DNA of 64,000 nt from the NCBI GenBank assembly GCA_020348925.1, contig CP070758.1:4191586-4255585 (forward strand), in the 5' to 3' direction. The stretch is from Gemmatimonadota bacterium (GTDB taxonomy: Bacteria > JBHIER01 > G020348925). Positions 44,638-54,150 of the stretch are shown here, piece after piece. Every line of letters starts with the position of its first letter. Within the stretch, counting starts at the first letter, position 1. Both the position numbers and the translations under genes were made by a program. Below the pieces are notes generated by a model. That model was given only the letters and a program-made list of their open reading frames with translations. It did not search any database and had not been told where the DNA came from.

Positions 44638-46014
44638 TTATTCGACCCTCTCAAATTTCGCTGTAAAATGCCTCAGGTACTGAGTTTCGTGTGTAATTTT
44701 CATACCCTTGATAGCGTCCTTTCGATCATAAACATTTTGAAGCGCCTCAGCCAAAAAGTCAACGTGGCTCTGGGTATAGACCCGTCTGGGAATGGCCAGT
44801 CGAACGAGTTCCAGATCGGCCGGTTTCTCCTGACCGGATTCTTGATCTCTTCGACCGAACATGACGCTCCCGATCTCAACGGCCCGAATACCGGCCTCCA
44901 AATACATCTCAGCGACGAGTGCTTGTCCCGGATACTGGGTGGGAGGAATATGAGGTAATAATGCTTGCGCATCGATATAGATGGCGTGTGCGCCGGGTGG
45001 TTCAAATATATCGAAACCCGCCTGCCGGAGTTTCTTTCCCAAATACCGCGCCGAGGCCAACCGATACTCAAGATAGTGTTCGTCCAGCGCCTCTTCCAAT
45101 CCTACGACGATGGCCTCCATGTCTCGCCCGGCCAGCCCACCATACGTTGGAAATCCCTCTGTTAAAATGAGGTGGGTACGGGCCCGCTCGGCGAGCACAT
45201 CGTCGTTCAGGGCCAGAAATCCACCCATGTTGGCCAGACCGTCCTTCTTGGCACTCATGGTGCACCCATCGGCGTATGAAAATATTTCCTGGGCAATTTC
45301 CAACACACTCTTATCCCCGTAACCGTCCTCCCGGAGTTTGATAAAATACGAATTTTCAGCGAAACGACACGCATCGATAAAAAGAGGAATCGCGTGGCGT
45401 GAGAGGATCTCTTTCATACCCCGAATATTGGCCAGAGAGACGGGCTGGCCGCCGCCGGAGTTGTTGGTAATCGTAACCATGGCCAATGGAATCCGATCGG
45501 AACCCACCCTCTTGATCAAATCTTCCAGCTTGCCCAGATCCATATTCCCTTTGAACGGATGATCGACGCTGGGAATGCGACCTTCATCAATGTACAGATC
45601 GACAGCCTCGGCGCCGGAAAATTCGACGTTCGCACGGGTGGTATCGAAGTGAGTGTTATTGGGAATAACTTTCCCTTTCCCGCCGAGAAGAGAGAAGAGA
45701 ATATGTTCGGCGGCTCGGCCTTGATGTGTCGGAATAACATGCTTCAATCCGGTAATTTTTTTTATCTGATTCTCGAATCGGAAAAAACTCCGACTCCCGG
45801 CGTACGATTCGTCCCCCAGCATGATCCCAGCCCATTGACTTGCACTCATGGCTGCCGTTCCTGAATCGGTCAGGAGATCGAGAAGGATGTCCTCCGCTTT
45901 GACCATGAAGAGATTATAGTGGGCTCCCTTCAAGATCTCCTCTCTCTCTTTCCGGGTCGTATAACGAATGGGCTCCACCATTTTTATCTTGAAAGGTTCA
46001 ATAATAGTCTTCAT
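44638..46014 (-). CDS. tnaA: Tryptophanase
   Basis: 458 residues from the ATG at 46014, with GAGAGGAAG upstream. It belongs to the beta-eliminating lyases. DLLTDSGT, PTHQGRAAEH, NSGGGQPVSLANI and the PLP lysine in MSAKKDGLANMGG are all present. Tyrosine phenol-lyase needs an Arg in the SMERG segment (Arg381); here the segment is RAVEIGS, as in tryptophanase. It splits tryptophan to indole, pyruvate and ammonia, feeding the TCA genes encoded divergently at 46625. No TnaC leader or permease gene is visible upstream. Confidence 0.88.
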   Translation of the reverse strand: MKTIIEPFKIKMVEPIRYTTRKEREEILKGAHYNLFMVKAEDILLDLLTDSGTAAMSASQWAGIMLGDESYAGSRSFFRFENQIKKITGLKHVIPTHQGRAAEHILFSLLGGKGKVIPNNTHFDTTRANVEFSGAEAVDLYIDEGRIPSVDHPFKGNMDLGKLEDLIKRVGSDRIPLAMVTITNNSGGGQPVSLANIRGMKEILSRHAIPLFIDACRFAENSYFIKLREDGYGDKSVLEIAQEIFSYADGCTMSAKKDGLANMGGFLALNDDVLAERARTHLILTEGFPTYGGLAGRDMEAIVVGLEEALDEHYLEYRLASARYLGKKLRQAGFDIFEPPGAHAIYIDAQALLPHIPPTQYPGQALVAEMYLEAGIRAVEIGSVMFGRRDQESGQEKPADLELVRLAIPRRVYTQSHVDFLAEALQNVYDRKDAIKGMKITHETQYLRHFTAKFERVE

Positions 46015-46624
46015 ACGTGCTTCCTCTCGGTTTTGTTCACTGAACGGATACTCTGTCTCTAGGCAGGGTGGCTTTCCGCGACCCCCGGGGATTGAATTAG
46101 ATGGTACAATATACAGAGAAGAAATAGATTCGACAAGCCATTTCTTGCGGACCGTTTGAGATCCCTGAAGGCCTTTCCATATTCGGGAGTCTCTATTGAC
46201 CGGTGAAAAGTCCAAGAAAAAAAATTCACGAACTATGGATTATTCATAACGTCAACGAGAACTCGAGGTAACATGAATATATTTGAAACGTTAGAATGAA
46301 CACAGGTCTTCGGCTTTTTTCCAGACCATCTTCCACGATGAGAGACAGCGTCATTCCGGATCTATCAGGAATCTCCTTCATCGAGAGTCTGTGGTAGAGT
46401 GGGAGATTTCCAGTATTAAATACGGGGAAGGACAGCTTTTGATTTTTTACGCATTCCCCAGGCTAATTTTTCATAAAATTCGTCGAAAAATACCTATTTC
46501 ATTAGATTATTCTGTTGACAGTTGTTTAAAAAATATGTATATTCTCAAGCTCCGAGTTGGGACATTGTTTCCACGCAGTTCAGCGACGGTTGTACCCTTA
46601 AACTTTTATGAAAGGAGGTCTTAC
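46015..46624. other. Divergent intergenic region between tnaA and gltA
   Basis: 610 bases carrying the promoters of both genes. The gltA promoter is at 46515-46543. No convincing gene and no TnaC-like leader peptide were seen. Confidence 0.7.
46515..46543 (+). promoter_or_regulatory. Consensus sigma70-type promoter of gltA
   Basis: TTGACA (46515-46520), 17-base spacer, TATATT (46538-46543). Transcription would start near 46550, leaving a leader of about 75 bases before the ATG at 46625. Confidence 0.8.
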
Positions 46625-47902
46625 ATGGCCACACTTCATGACAAACTGGCTGAGCAGATTCCTGTTCTTCGAGAAGATTTGAAAAATCTCGGGAAAGAAT
46701 ATGGTGACACAAAGATTTCCGATGTCACTATTGCTCAGGCGTACGGAGGTATGCGCGGCGTGAAGGGCATGATCTGCGACACCTCTGTGGTTGAACCGGA
46801 TAAAGGTCTCATTATCCGAGGCATTCCGCTCCTCGAAGGCTTGACGGAAAAATGGCCAGAAGAAATTTTCTATTTGCTGCTGACCGGCGAACTGCCGGAT
46901 GAGGAAGCCACAAAATCCGTCCAGGAGGATTTCAGAAAACGCCAGGGCGTTCCCTCGTATGTTTGGGATGTGCTTCGAGCCATGCCCGAAGATTCCCATC
47001 CCATGGCCATGTTCGATACGGGTATCCTGGTGATGGAAAAGGAATCCATGTTCAGAAAGCGTTACACCGAGGGGATGACCAAAACCGATTACTGGAAACC
47101 GGCCCTCGAAGATTCCTTGCAGCTCTTGGCAAAACTTCCGGAATTGGCCGCTGGGGTTTACCGCATTCGGTATAAGAAAGGTGACCTGATTCCACCGGAT
47201 AACAATCTGGATTGGGGTGCCAATTACGGGCACATGCTGGGCAACGACCAGCCGGACTTCTACGAATGCATGCGACTTTATCTCACCCTCCACTGCGATC
47301 ATGAGGGGGGGAACGTCAGCGCCAACACGTGTCACACGGTTGGCTCCGCTCTGTCCGATCCCTACTACGCGGTGAGCGCTGGACTGAACGGTCTCGCCGG
47401 TCCGCTTCACGGCTTGGCGAATCAGGAATGCCTGGGATGGATCCTCGAACTCATGGATAAGTTCGGTGGAACGCCCACGGCAGAGCAGATCAAGGAACAT
47501 GCTTGGGAGACATTGAACAGCGGTAAGGTTATTCCTGGATATGGCCATGCGGTACTGAGAGTGACCGATCCACGATTCGTGGCTTTCAATGCCTTTGGGA
47601 AAAAGCACTTCCCCGACGATCCTGTGTTCAAGACCGTGGACTTGGTCTACCAGATCGTACCGGAAGTTTTGAAAGAGCATGGTAAGGCGAAGAATCCGTG
47701 GCCGAACGTCGACGCCGGATCAGGCGCGCTCCTGTATTATTACGGCATCAAAGAGTTCGAATATTACACTGTGTTCTTCAGTGTATCCAGGGCCATGGGT
47801 ATGTGCTCCCAGCTCGTTCTCAATCGTGCCATGGGAACCGCCATCACGAGACCGAAATCCGTTTCCACCAAATGGATCAAGGACTTCGTATCCAAGCAGT
47901 AA
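46625..47902 (+). CDS. gltA: Citrate synthase, mitochondrial-like type
   Basis: 425 residues; the ATG at 46625 follows AAAGGAGGT. It condenses acetyl-CoA and oxaloacetate, the first TCA step. HCDHEGGNVSANTCHTVGSA, GLAGPLHGLANQECL (catalytic His), GYGHAVLRVTDPR (second His) and the catalytic Asp in NVDAGSGALLYYYG follow the eukaryotic-type citrate synthase also known from Geobacter, rather than the NADH-sensitive E. coli form. First gene of the cluster gltA-acnA-icd-mdh, with a hairpin behind it. Confidence 0.94.
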   Translation: MATLHDKLAEQIPVLREDLKNLGKEYGDTKISDVTIAQAYGGMRGVKGMICDTSVVEPDKGLIIRGIPLLEGLTEKWPEEIFYLLLTGELPDEEATKSVQEDFRKRQGVPSYVWDVLRAMPEDSHPMAMFDTGILVMEKESMFRKRYTEGMTKTDYWKPALEDSLQLLAKLPELAAGVYRIRYKKGDLIPPDNNLDWGANYGHMLGNDQPDFYECMRLYLTLHCDHEGGNVSANTCHTVGSALSDPYYAVSAGLNGLAGPLHGLANQECLGWILELMDKFGGTPTAEQIKEHAWETLNSGKVIPGYGHAVLRVTDPRFVAFNAFGKKHFPDDPVFKTVDLVYQIVPEVLKEHGKAKNPWPNVDAGSGALLYYYGIKEFEYYTVFFSVSRAMGMCSQLVLNRAMGTAITRPKSVSTKWIKDFVSKQ

Positions 47903-47947
47903 GGTGAAACACCTTTGCTTTTCATGAGGAAGGTTTTCCTTTGAAGA

Positions 47948-47981
47948 AAGAGGAGGCGGATCGTCTGATCCGCCTCCTCTT
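47948..47981 (+). terminator. Hairpin between gltA and acnA
   Basis: Perfect 15-bp GC-rich stem (47948-47962 with 47967-47981) and GTCT loop, 45 bases after the gltA stop. It lacks a T-run; it may attenuate transcription into acnA or protect the gltA message. Confidence 0.65.
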
Positions 47982-48071
47982 CGTAATTGAAATCCTTTGC
48001 AGGGCATAAACCTTCGGTCTAAAAGAAAGAAAATAAGACCTGAGATCCCGGATGAAGGAGGGCTCGAGAAT

Positions 48072-50018
48072 ATGGCCAATATAGTTGAAAAAATTATCAA
48101 GAGCCATCTCGTCGAAGGTGAGATGGTCCCCGGACAGCCCATCGCCATTCGCATTGATCAAACCCTCACTCAGGACGCTACAGGGACCATGGCCTACCTC
48201 CAATTCGAGGCCATGGGCATTCCCCGCGTCCAGACGGAGCTTTCAGTCAGTTACATCGACCATAACACGCTTCAGGAAGGTTTCGAGAACGCCGACGATC
48301 ATCGCTACCTTCAGAGCGTAGCAGCCAAGTACGGCATCCATCTCTCCAAGGCCGGCAACGGTATCTGTCACCAGGTCCACCTGGAGCGATTCGGAAAACC
48401 GGGGAAAACCCTTCTCGGTTCCGACAGTCACACACCGACAGGCGGAGGGATCGGTATGATCGCCATCGGGGCTGGCGGTCTCGATGTCGCCGTGGCTATG
48501 GGCGGAGGTGCCTTCTACCTGACCTGTCCCCGGATCGTGAAAGTGAACCTCACCGGACAATTGAAACCCTGGGTATCTGCCAAGGATGTCATCCTGAAGA
48601 TGCTGGAGATCCTGACCACGAAGGGCAATGTGGGTTCAGTAGTAGAGTACGGCGGTGAAGGCGTCAGAGCCCTGTCCGTTCCCGAGCGAGCGACGATCAC
48701 CAATATGGGCGCGGAATTGGGAGTGACCACGTCGATCTTCCCCAGCGATGAGACCACGAAGGCATTTCTCAAGGCCCAGGGTCGCGAAGAGGACTGGAGC
48801 GAGCTGCTTGCAGATCCTGATGCGGAGTATGATCGAACCATCGATCTGGCTCTCGGTGAGATCGTACCTCTCCTGGCCCAACCCCACTCGCCGGATAACA
48901 TATGCCCCGTCTCCGCTATCGCCGGGATGAAGGTCAATCAAGTCTGTATCGGGAGCTGCACCAACTCATCCGTCAAGGATCTCATGACGGTGGCCAAGAC
49001 GCTCGAAGGAAAGCACGTCCATCCTGAAGTGAGTTTCGTCGTCGCCCCAGGATCGAAACAGGTCCTGCGCATGATCTCCGACAACGGGGCGCTCTCCACA
49101 CTCATCGCGGCCGGGGCTCGGATCGCTGAGACCGCCTGCGGATTCTGCATCGGCAATGGGATGGCCCCTCAGACGGATGCCATCAGTATTCGGACGAACA
49201 ATCGCAACTTCGAAGGACGATCCGGCACAAAGAGCGCTCAGGTGTATCTGGCCAGTCCTGAAACCGCTGCGGCCTGTGCTCTGAAAGGGGTCATTACGGA
49301 TCCGAGGGATCTGGGTAACGATACCTATCCGGCCATCGACATGCAGGAACAATTCACTATCGATGACAGCCTCGTTTTCCCGCCTTCGGACGAACCCGCG
49401 CAGGTCAAGATTTCCAGAGGCCCGAACATCGGAGATCCTCCGGCCAATGAACCTTTACCGGACTCCCTGAGGGGTGAGATCATGCTCAAAGTGGGCGATA
49501 AGATCACGACCGACCACATCATGCCGGCCGGCAGCAGACTCAAGTACCGGTCCAACGTCCCGAAGTACGCGACCTTCGTCTTCGAACCCGTCGATCCGAC
49601 CTTTGCCACCCGCTGTGTCAAAAATAAGGAGGTGGGGACCCACAACTTCGTCCTGGGCGGTATGAGCTACGGTCAGGGTTCATCCCGCGAACACGCTGCT
49701 CTCTGTCCCATGTACCTCGGTGTGAAGGCTGTAATTGCCAAATCCCTGGAGCGCATTCATACCGCGAATCTCATCAACTTTGGAATCTTACCCCTGACCT
49801 TCACGAAGGAGAGCGACTACAACATTATCGAGCAAGGGGATGAGGTCGAAATCCCCAATATCCGCCAGGCACTCTCGGCGGGTCAAGAACTGAACCTGTT
49901 AAATGAAACGAAGAAGAGGGCGTTCAGGCTGAAATACGACCTGAGTGAACGACAGAAAAACATCATTCTTGCCGGCGGTTTATTGAACTACACAAAGGCC
50001 GGTGGTACCGAATCTTAA
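48072..50018 (+). CDS. acnA: Aconitate hydratase
   Basis: 648 residues from the ATG at 48072, with GGAGGG upstream. It isomerises citrate to isocitrate with a 4Fe-4S cluster. The three cluster cysteines are in CIGSCTNSSV and CGFCIGNG. Substrate motifs SDSHTPTGGGIGM, TDHIMPAGS and YGQGSSREHAA (active-site Ser) are intact. The length fits the roughly 650-residue bacterial and mitochondrial-like class rather than AcnB. icd follows after 20 bases. Confidence 0.93.
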   Translation: MANIVEKIIKSHLVEGEMVPGQPIAIRIDQTLTQDATGTMAYLQFEAMGIPRVQTELSVSYIDHNTLQEGFENADDHRYLQSVAAKYGIHLSKAGNGICHQVHLERFGKPGKTLLGSDSHTPTGGGIGMIAIGAGGLDVAVAMGGGAFYLTCPRIVKVNLTGQLKPWVSAKDVILKMLEILTTKGNVGSVVEYGGEGVRALSVPERATITNMGAELGVTTSIFPSDETTKAFLKAQGREEDWSELLADPDAEYDRTIDLALGEIVPLLAQPHSPDNICPVSAIAGMKVNQVCIGSCTNSSVKDLMTVAKTLEGKHVHPEVSFVVAPGSKQVLRMISDNGALSTLIAAGARIAETACGFCIGNGMAPQTDAISIRTNNRNFEGRSGTKSAQVYLASPETAAACALKGVITDPRDLGNDTYPAIDMQEQFTIDDSLVFPPSDEPAQVKISRGPNIGDPPANEPLPDSLRGEIMLKVGDKITTDHIMPAGSRLKYRSNVPKYATFVFEPVDPTFATRCVKNKEVGTHNFVLGGMSYGQGSSREHAALCPMYLGVKAVIAKSLERIHTANLINFGILPLTFTKESDYNIIEQGDEVEIPNIRQALSAGQELNLLNETKKRAFRLKYDLSERQKNIILAGGLLNYTKAGGTES

Positions 50019-50038
50019 ACGAGAGGAGGAAGTACAGT

Positions 50039-51208
50039 ATGAGTGACGAAACCATGGAAAGAGCACGAACACATTTTGAAACCCTCGTCAATGAACAACT
50101 CGAACGCGTTGAGCGCATGAAGCAGGCCGAGGACTGGATCGATTACAGCACCCTGAAACCGATCATTGTCGGTGTCTGCTGGGGTGATGGTATTGGACCC
50201 ATCATCTCCCAGGAAACCCAGCGAATCCTCGAGTTCCTGCTCGCAGACGAGCTGAAAAGTGGAAAGGTCGAGTTCCGGACCATCGAGGGACTGACCATCG
50301 AGAACCGGGCCAAGCACAAGAAAGCCATTCCTGATGATGTGCTGGAGGAGCTCAAGGCCTGTCATGTCATACTCAAGGCCCCCACGACAACCCCTGAAAA
50401 GGGCGACCAGTGGCCCAACATCGAGAGCGCCAATGTTGCCATGAGGCGATACCTGGACCTCTTCGCCAACGTCAGGCCGGTCAAGGTCCCCCAGGAAGGC
50501 ATCGACTGGATCTTCTTCCGTGAAAACACGGAAGGGGCCTACGTTCTGGGCAGCAAGGGAATTCAGGTCACCGAGGATCTGGCCTTCGATTTCACCGTCA
50601 CCACGAAGCAGGGGGCCGAGCGGCTCATCCGCCTTGCCTTTGATCACGCCAAGAAGAACAACATCGACTATGTCACCATCGTCACGAAGGCCAACGTGGT
50701 GAAGACAACCGACGGACTGTTCCTTGAAACGGCCGCTCGGGTGGCCAAGGATTATCCGGGCATCCGCTGGGAGGGCTGGTACATCGACATCATGACGGCC
50801 AAGCTCGTCGATCCCAAACGGCGCACCCAGTTCAGGGTCATTGCCCTCCAAAACCTCTACGGTGACATTCTCACCGACGAGGCGGCCGAATTCCAGGGCG
50901 GCGTCGGAACGGCCGGCAGCGCCAACATCGGCAAGCGCTACGCCATGTTCGAGGCCATCCACGGTAGCGCTCCCCGGATGATTAAGGAAGGGCGCGGCAA
51001 ATACGCCGACCCGTGCAGCCTCATCCGGGCCGGAGCCATGATGCTCAACCACATCGGATTTACCGAGAAAGGGAAAAAGCTCGAAATGGCCCTCGACATC
51101 TGCGGTCAGTACGAAAAGAAACTCACCATCACTGGCCGTGATACGGGGTGTACAGGTGAGGAGTTCGGAAACTATCTCATGGAGACTATGCAGGACCCGA
51201 ACCTGTAA
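50039..51208 (+). CDS. icd: Isocitrate dehydrogenase (isocitrate/isopropylmalate dehydrogenase family)
   Basis: 389 residues; the ATG at 50039 follows GAGGAGGAAG. It oxidises isocitrate to 2-oxoglutarate. Family motifs are WGDGIGPIISQETQRI, FFRENTEGAYV, the lysine in TKANVVK, and NLYGDILTDEAAEFQGG. After HGSAP the cofactor-selecting positions read Arg-Met, neither the Lys-Tyr of NADP enzymes nor the Asp-Ile of typical NAD enzymes, so the cofactor is open. Context (gltA, acnA, mdh) supports isocitrate rather than isopropylmalate. An N-terminal helical extension of about 35 residues is present. Confidence 0.9.
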   Translation: MSDETMERARTHFETLVNEQLERVERMKQAEDWIDYSTLKPIIVGVCWGDGIGPIISQETQRILEFLLADELKSGKVEFRTIEGLTIENRAKHKKAIPDDVLEELKACHVILKAPTTTPEKGDQWPNIESANVAMRRYLDLFANVRPVKVPQEGIDWIFFRENTEGAYVLGSKGIQVTEDLAFDFTVTTKQGAERLIRLAFDHAKKNNIDYVTIVTKANVVKTTDGLFLETAARVAKDYPGIRWEGWYIDIMTAKLVDPKRRTQFRVIALQNLYGDILTDEAAEFQGGVGTAGSANIGKRYAMFEAIHGSAPRMIKEGRGKYADPCSLIRAGAMMLNHIGFTEKGKKLEMALDICGQYEKKLTITGRDTGCTGEEFGNYLMETMQDPNL

Positions 51209-51248
51209 TCCAAGTGGGAAGGTTACGTGAAAGGGTAATAAAGAATTG

Positions 51249-51273
51249 TAGGGACAGGGTTTATCCCTGCCCC
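51249..51273 (+). repeat. Dispersed repeat, copy 2 (plus orientation)
   Basis: TAGGGACAGGGTTTATCC then CTGCCCC, between icd and mdh. It matches the copy at 41471-41496 in the opposite orientation. Each copy can fold on itself (GGGACAGGG/CCCTGCCCC). Confidence 0.6.
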
Positions 51274-51368
51274 GTTGAATAAGTTATTCTGCGGGGTCTG
51301 TCCTCGGACAGCCACAAAGACTGTCCCTCCAACGGAGCAAAAACATACGCAGCAAAGGAGGTCACATC

Positions 51369-52322
51369 ATGTTCAACAAAATCGGTGTTGTCGGTGGTGG
51401 AAACATCGGCGGCGTTCTGGTCCAGGAGCTGTTCAAGCGGAACCTGGCCAAGACCGTGGCCTTGATGGACGTCAAGGAGCCGGATCTGGCCAAGGGAAAA
51501 TGTCTGGATATTGCTGAAGGCTCCCCCATCATTGGTGCTGATGTCAAGTATGACGGAGGGAGAGATTACGACGTTCTCAAAGGTTCTGAGATCGTCATCA
51601 ATACGGCTGGTGTCCCCCGCACCAAGAGACCTGATGGCACCATTCCCAGCCGCGAGGAGCTGCTGGCCACGAATTTGAAGATCACGGACATGGTGGCCGA
51701 GGGCATAAAGAAGTACTGCCCCAAAGCCATCATCATCTCCATCGCCAATCCTCTGGACGCCATCGTGTATCGTCTCTACCAGCAACTGAAACCGCCGAAG
51801 CAAAAACTGATGGGAATGGCCGGTGCGCTCGACTCTTCACGCTATCGCCATTTTGTCGCTTACGAAGCCGGCGTCTCCGTGGAGAACGTCGAGGCCATGG
51901 TGCTCGGCGGCCACGGCGACACCATGGTCCCTGTCCGGAGCTGTTGCCGGGTTGCCGGTATGCCTGTCGAAAAATTTCTCGACGAGGAGAAACTGGGGGC
52001 CATCGAAACCCGCACCCGGAAAGCCGGCGGCGAGGTCGTCGGTCTGCTCGGCGTGGGCTCGGCGTTCGTCTCGCCCTCGTGGGCGGCCCTGGACATGGTC
52101 GAAGCCATCGTCTTCGACAAGAAGAAGATCATTCCCTCCTGTGTCCTTCTGGAAGGTGAGTACGGGATCGACGGTCTCTTCATCGGTGTCCCCGCCCTTC
52201 TGGGCAAGGACGGTGTGGAGAAGATCATCGAGGTCGACCTCACCGACGACGAAAAAGAGGCCTTGAAGAAATCAGCAGCCGCCGTTCAGAAGACAGTTGA
52301 TGAGGTCAAAGCAGTAGCTTAA
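51369..52322 (+). CDS. mdh: Malate dehydrogenase (LDH-like) with enlarged substrate loop
   Basis: 317 residues; the ATG at 51369 follows AAAGGAGGT. The NAD-binding motif IGVVGGGNIGG, ANPLDAIVY and the catalytic histidine loop GGHGDTMVPV place it in the LDH/MDH family. The substrate-specificity loop reads GVPRTKRPDGTIPSREELL, about five residues longer than the common RKPGM-type loop of malate dehydrogenases; the specificity Arg is present. Its place in a TCA cluster supports malate as substrate, but the loop makes this less certain than usual. A terminator follows. Confidence 0.85.
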   Translation: MFNKIGVVGGGNIGGVLVQELFKRNLAKTVALMDVKEPDLAKGKCLDIAEGSPIIGADVKYDGGRDYDVLKGSEIVINTAGVPRTKRPDGTIPSREELLATNLKITDMVAEGIKKYCPKAIIISIANPLDAIVYRLYQQLKPPKQKLMGMAGALDSSRYRHFVAYEAGVSVENVEAMVLGGHGDTMVPVRSCCRVAGMPVEKFLDEEKLGAIETRTRKAGGEVVGLLGVGSAFVSPSWAALDMVEAIVFDKKKIIPSCVLLEGEYGIDGLFIGVPALLGKDGVEKIIEVDLTDDEKEALKKSAAAVQKTVDEVKAVA

Positions 52323-52647
52323 TCCCAAGAAGTATTTCGAAAACAAAACGTCCGGCCTGATTGCATGGTCCGGGCGTTTTTCTTTCCCACGCATTTCCTC
52401 TCGTCATTGCCAAGCGTGCAAGGCCGAAGCACACTTGTCCCATCGCCCAGGAATTGTTCCGGGCAAAGCATGCTGGGCTCCTGTCTTTTTTGGGGGAAAA
52501 TGCAACCGGAGCATCGGGTCGACCGTTCCTTAACCTGTCCACCCATCTCCTCCAATCCGACAAAAAAGAGCTTGACGATGCGTTTATTTCGTCGTATCCT
52601 CATGGAACGAGAACTGAAACGATTCACGATCCTTAAGCTGGAGTACT
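52323..52647. other. Intergenic region between mdh and transporter gene
   Basis: 325 bases holding the mdh terminator (52346-52384) and otherwise no recognisable gene or repeat. Confidence 0.6.
52346..52384 (+). terminator. Rho-independent terminator after mdh
   Basis: AACGTCCGG (52347-52355) pairs with CCGGGCGTT (52370-52378, one G-U pair) and is followed by a T-rich run. It ends the TCA cluster. Confidence 0.8.
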
Positions 52648-53994
52648 ATGGACACAGAAACATACCGGAACACACTCGACTTCAGAATCCACAACAGACT
52701 GAACATTCATACAGCACTTTCCGAGAGCAGCCTGCTTCGTTACATACTCTTTTCTGCGCTTTATTTTGCGCAGGGATTACCCAACGGCCTGATGATGGTC
52801 GCCTTTCCCGCCTGGCTGGCCGAGCGGCAACTCGGTACTGCTGAGATCGGTTCATTCATAGCCATCGTCTCAATACCGACGAGTTTCAAATTCCTCATGG
52901 GCCCACTTCTGGATCGTTACGGTTTTCTGCCCATGGGGCGGCGACGACCGTGGGTCCTGGTGGCCCAGCTCGGATTTTTTATCACCTTCGCCTTGATATC
53001 CGGGGTATCCGATCCGGTGAAAAATCTTGATCACGTCATCTTCATAGGATTCATCGTCACCATCTTCATGACTCTGCAGGATGTGGCGGTCGACGGGCTG
53101 GCAATCGAAATTATTCCTATCGAAGAGCGGGCTCGAGCGAACGGCTTTATGTGGGGCAGCAAGACCTTGGGCATAGCCGCAGGTGCGTCAGGCGGCGGAG
53201 TGCTCCTGAGCATATTCGGATTCGGACCGACCGTTTTGACCGTGGCCATACTCATCGGACTCATCACGGTATTTCCCTTGATCCTTCGCGAACGCCAGGG
53301 TGAACGGTTCCTTCCCTGGACCCGGGGCAGAGCATCGGAGGTCGCCATTCGACTCCAGCTCCACACTTGGAAAACCTTGGGTCGCGGACTCCTTCGGGCT
53401 CTTTGGACACCGGTAAATTTCAAAGCAATCGGCGCGGCTTTCCTCTTCATGTTTGGCCTGGGTCTCCTCCAGCCGCTCCTGCCCGTTCTCTCCGTGCAGG
53501 AGCTTGGTTGGAATCACAAGGAGTTTTCGAACCTATTCGCCCTTGCCGGTATCATCGCCTGTATCGTGGGGATGTTCCTGAGTGCAACCATCCTCAATCG
53601 GCTGGGTCCAATCCGCACTCTTGTCCTCATCACGCTTCTTTTTATGATTCTTGAAATAGGCGCTGGATCAGCGATCCACGTGTGGATGACACGGACCGCA
53701 TTCGCCATATTCGTAATAAGTTTTAGTATCATCAAATTTTGCGGCATCGTTGCGATTCTGGCGATGTTTATGAACATGTGCTGGAAGCGCGTCGCGGCAA
53801 CTCAATTCGCGCTCTTTATGGCTTTCGCCAACTTGGGTGCTTCAGCCGGTGCCGCCCTTGCCGGACCTTTGGACACCGTTTTCGAATACGCCCACATATT
53901 CTTTCTCATGGCGTTTGTAATCGGTTTGGTCCTGCTGCTGTTGCGATCCGTCGATTTAAAAGCTCACCAAGAATACCTCAACAGCCTCGCATAA
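52648..53994 (+). CDS. Major facilitator transporter, AmpG-like
   Basis: 448 residues with about 12 membrane helices; GGAG lies five bases before the ATG. Motifs FAQGLPNGLMMVAFPAWLAE in helix 1 and MGRRRPWVLVAQ in the loop after helix 2 resemble the AmpG / SLC33-type MFS branch, whose members import muropeptides or export acetyl-CoA. The conserved region LQDVAVDGLAIE is also typical. Substrate cannot be fixed from sequence. It is on the plus strand and separated from mdh by a terminator. Confidence 0.8.
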   Translation: MDTETYRNTLDFRIHNRLNIHTALSESSLLRYILFSALYFAQGLPNGLMMVAFPAWLAERQLGTAEIGSFIAIVSIPTSFKFLMGPLLDRYGFLPMGRRRPWVLVAQLGFFITFALISGVSDPVKNLDHVIFIGFIVTIFMTLQDVAVDGLAIEIIPIEERARANGFMWGSKTLGIAAGASGGGVLLSIFGFGPTVLTVAILIGLITVFPLILRERQGERFLPWTRGRASEVAIRLQLHTWKTLGRGLLRALWTPVNFKAIGAAFLFMFGLGLLQPLLPVLSVQELGWNHKEFSNLFALAGIIACIVGMFLSATILNRLGPIRTLVLITLLFMILEIGAGSAIHVWMTRTAFAIFVISFSIIKFCGIVAILAMFMNMCWKRVAATQFALFMAFANLGASAGAALAGPLDTVFEYAHIFFLMAFVIGLVLLLLRSVDLKAHQEYLNSLA

Positions 53995-54150
53995 TCAGGC
54001 AGGAGAACCTTTCTCAAAACATCTGTCACATTGGCTTCCATTTATTTGTCTAAGGGAATGAAGTCAAAGTGCTCAATAGTAGTTTGAACTTCAAAGATGA
54101 ATTCAGTCTTTCGAAAGTGTATGCCACACGGATATCATCGAGGAGGAAAT

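Noticed and set aside
44638-46014. Tyrosine phenol-lyase
   Set aside because: The Arg required for tyrosine phenol-lyase (in SMERG) is absent; the segment RAVEIGS is that of tryptophanase.
46598-47680. 360-codon open frame on the minus strand
   Set aside because: Antisense to citrate synthase.
50015-51052. 345-codon open frame on the minus strand
   Set aside because: Antisense to isocitrate dehydrogenase.
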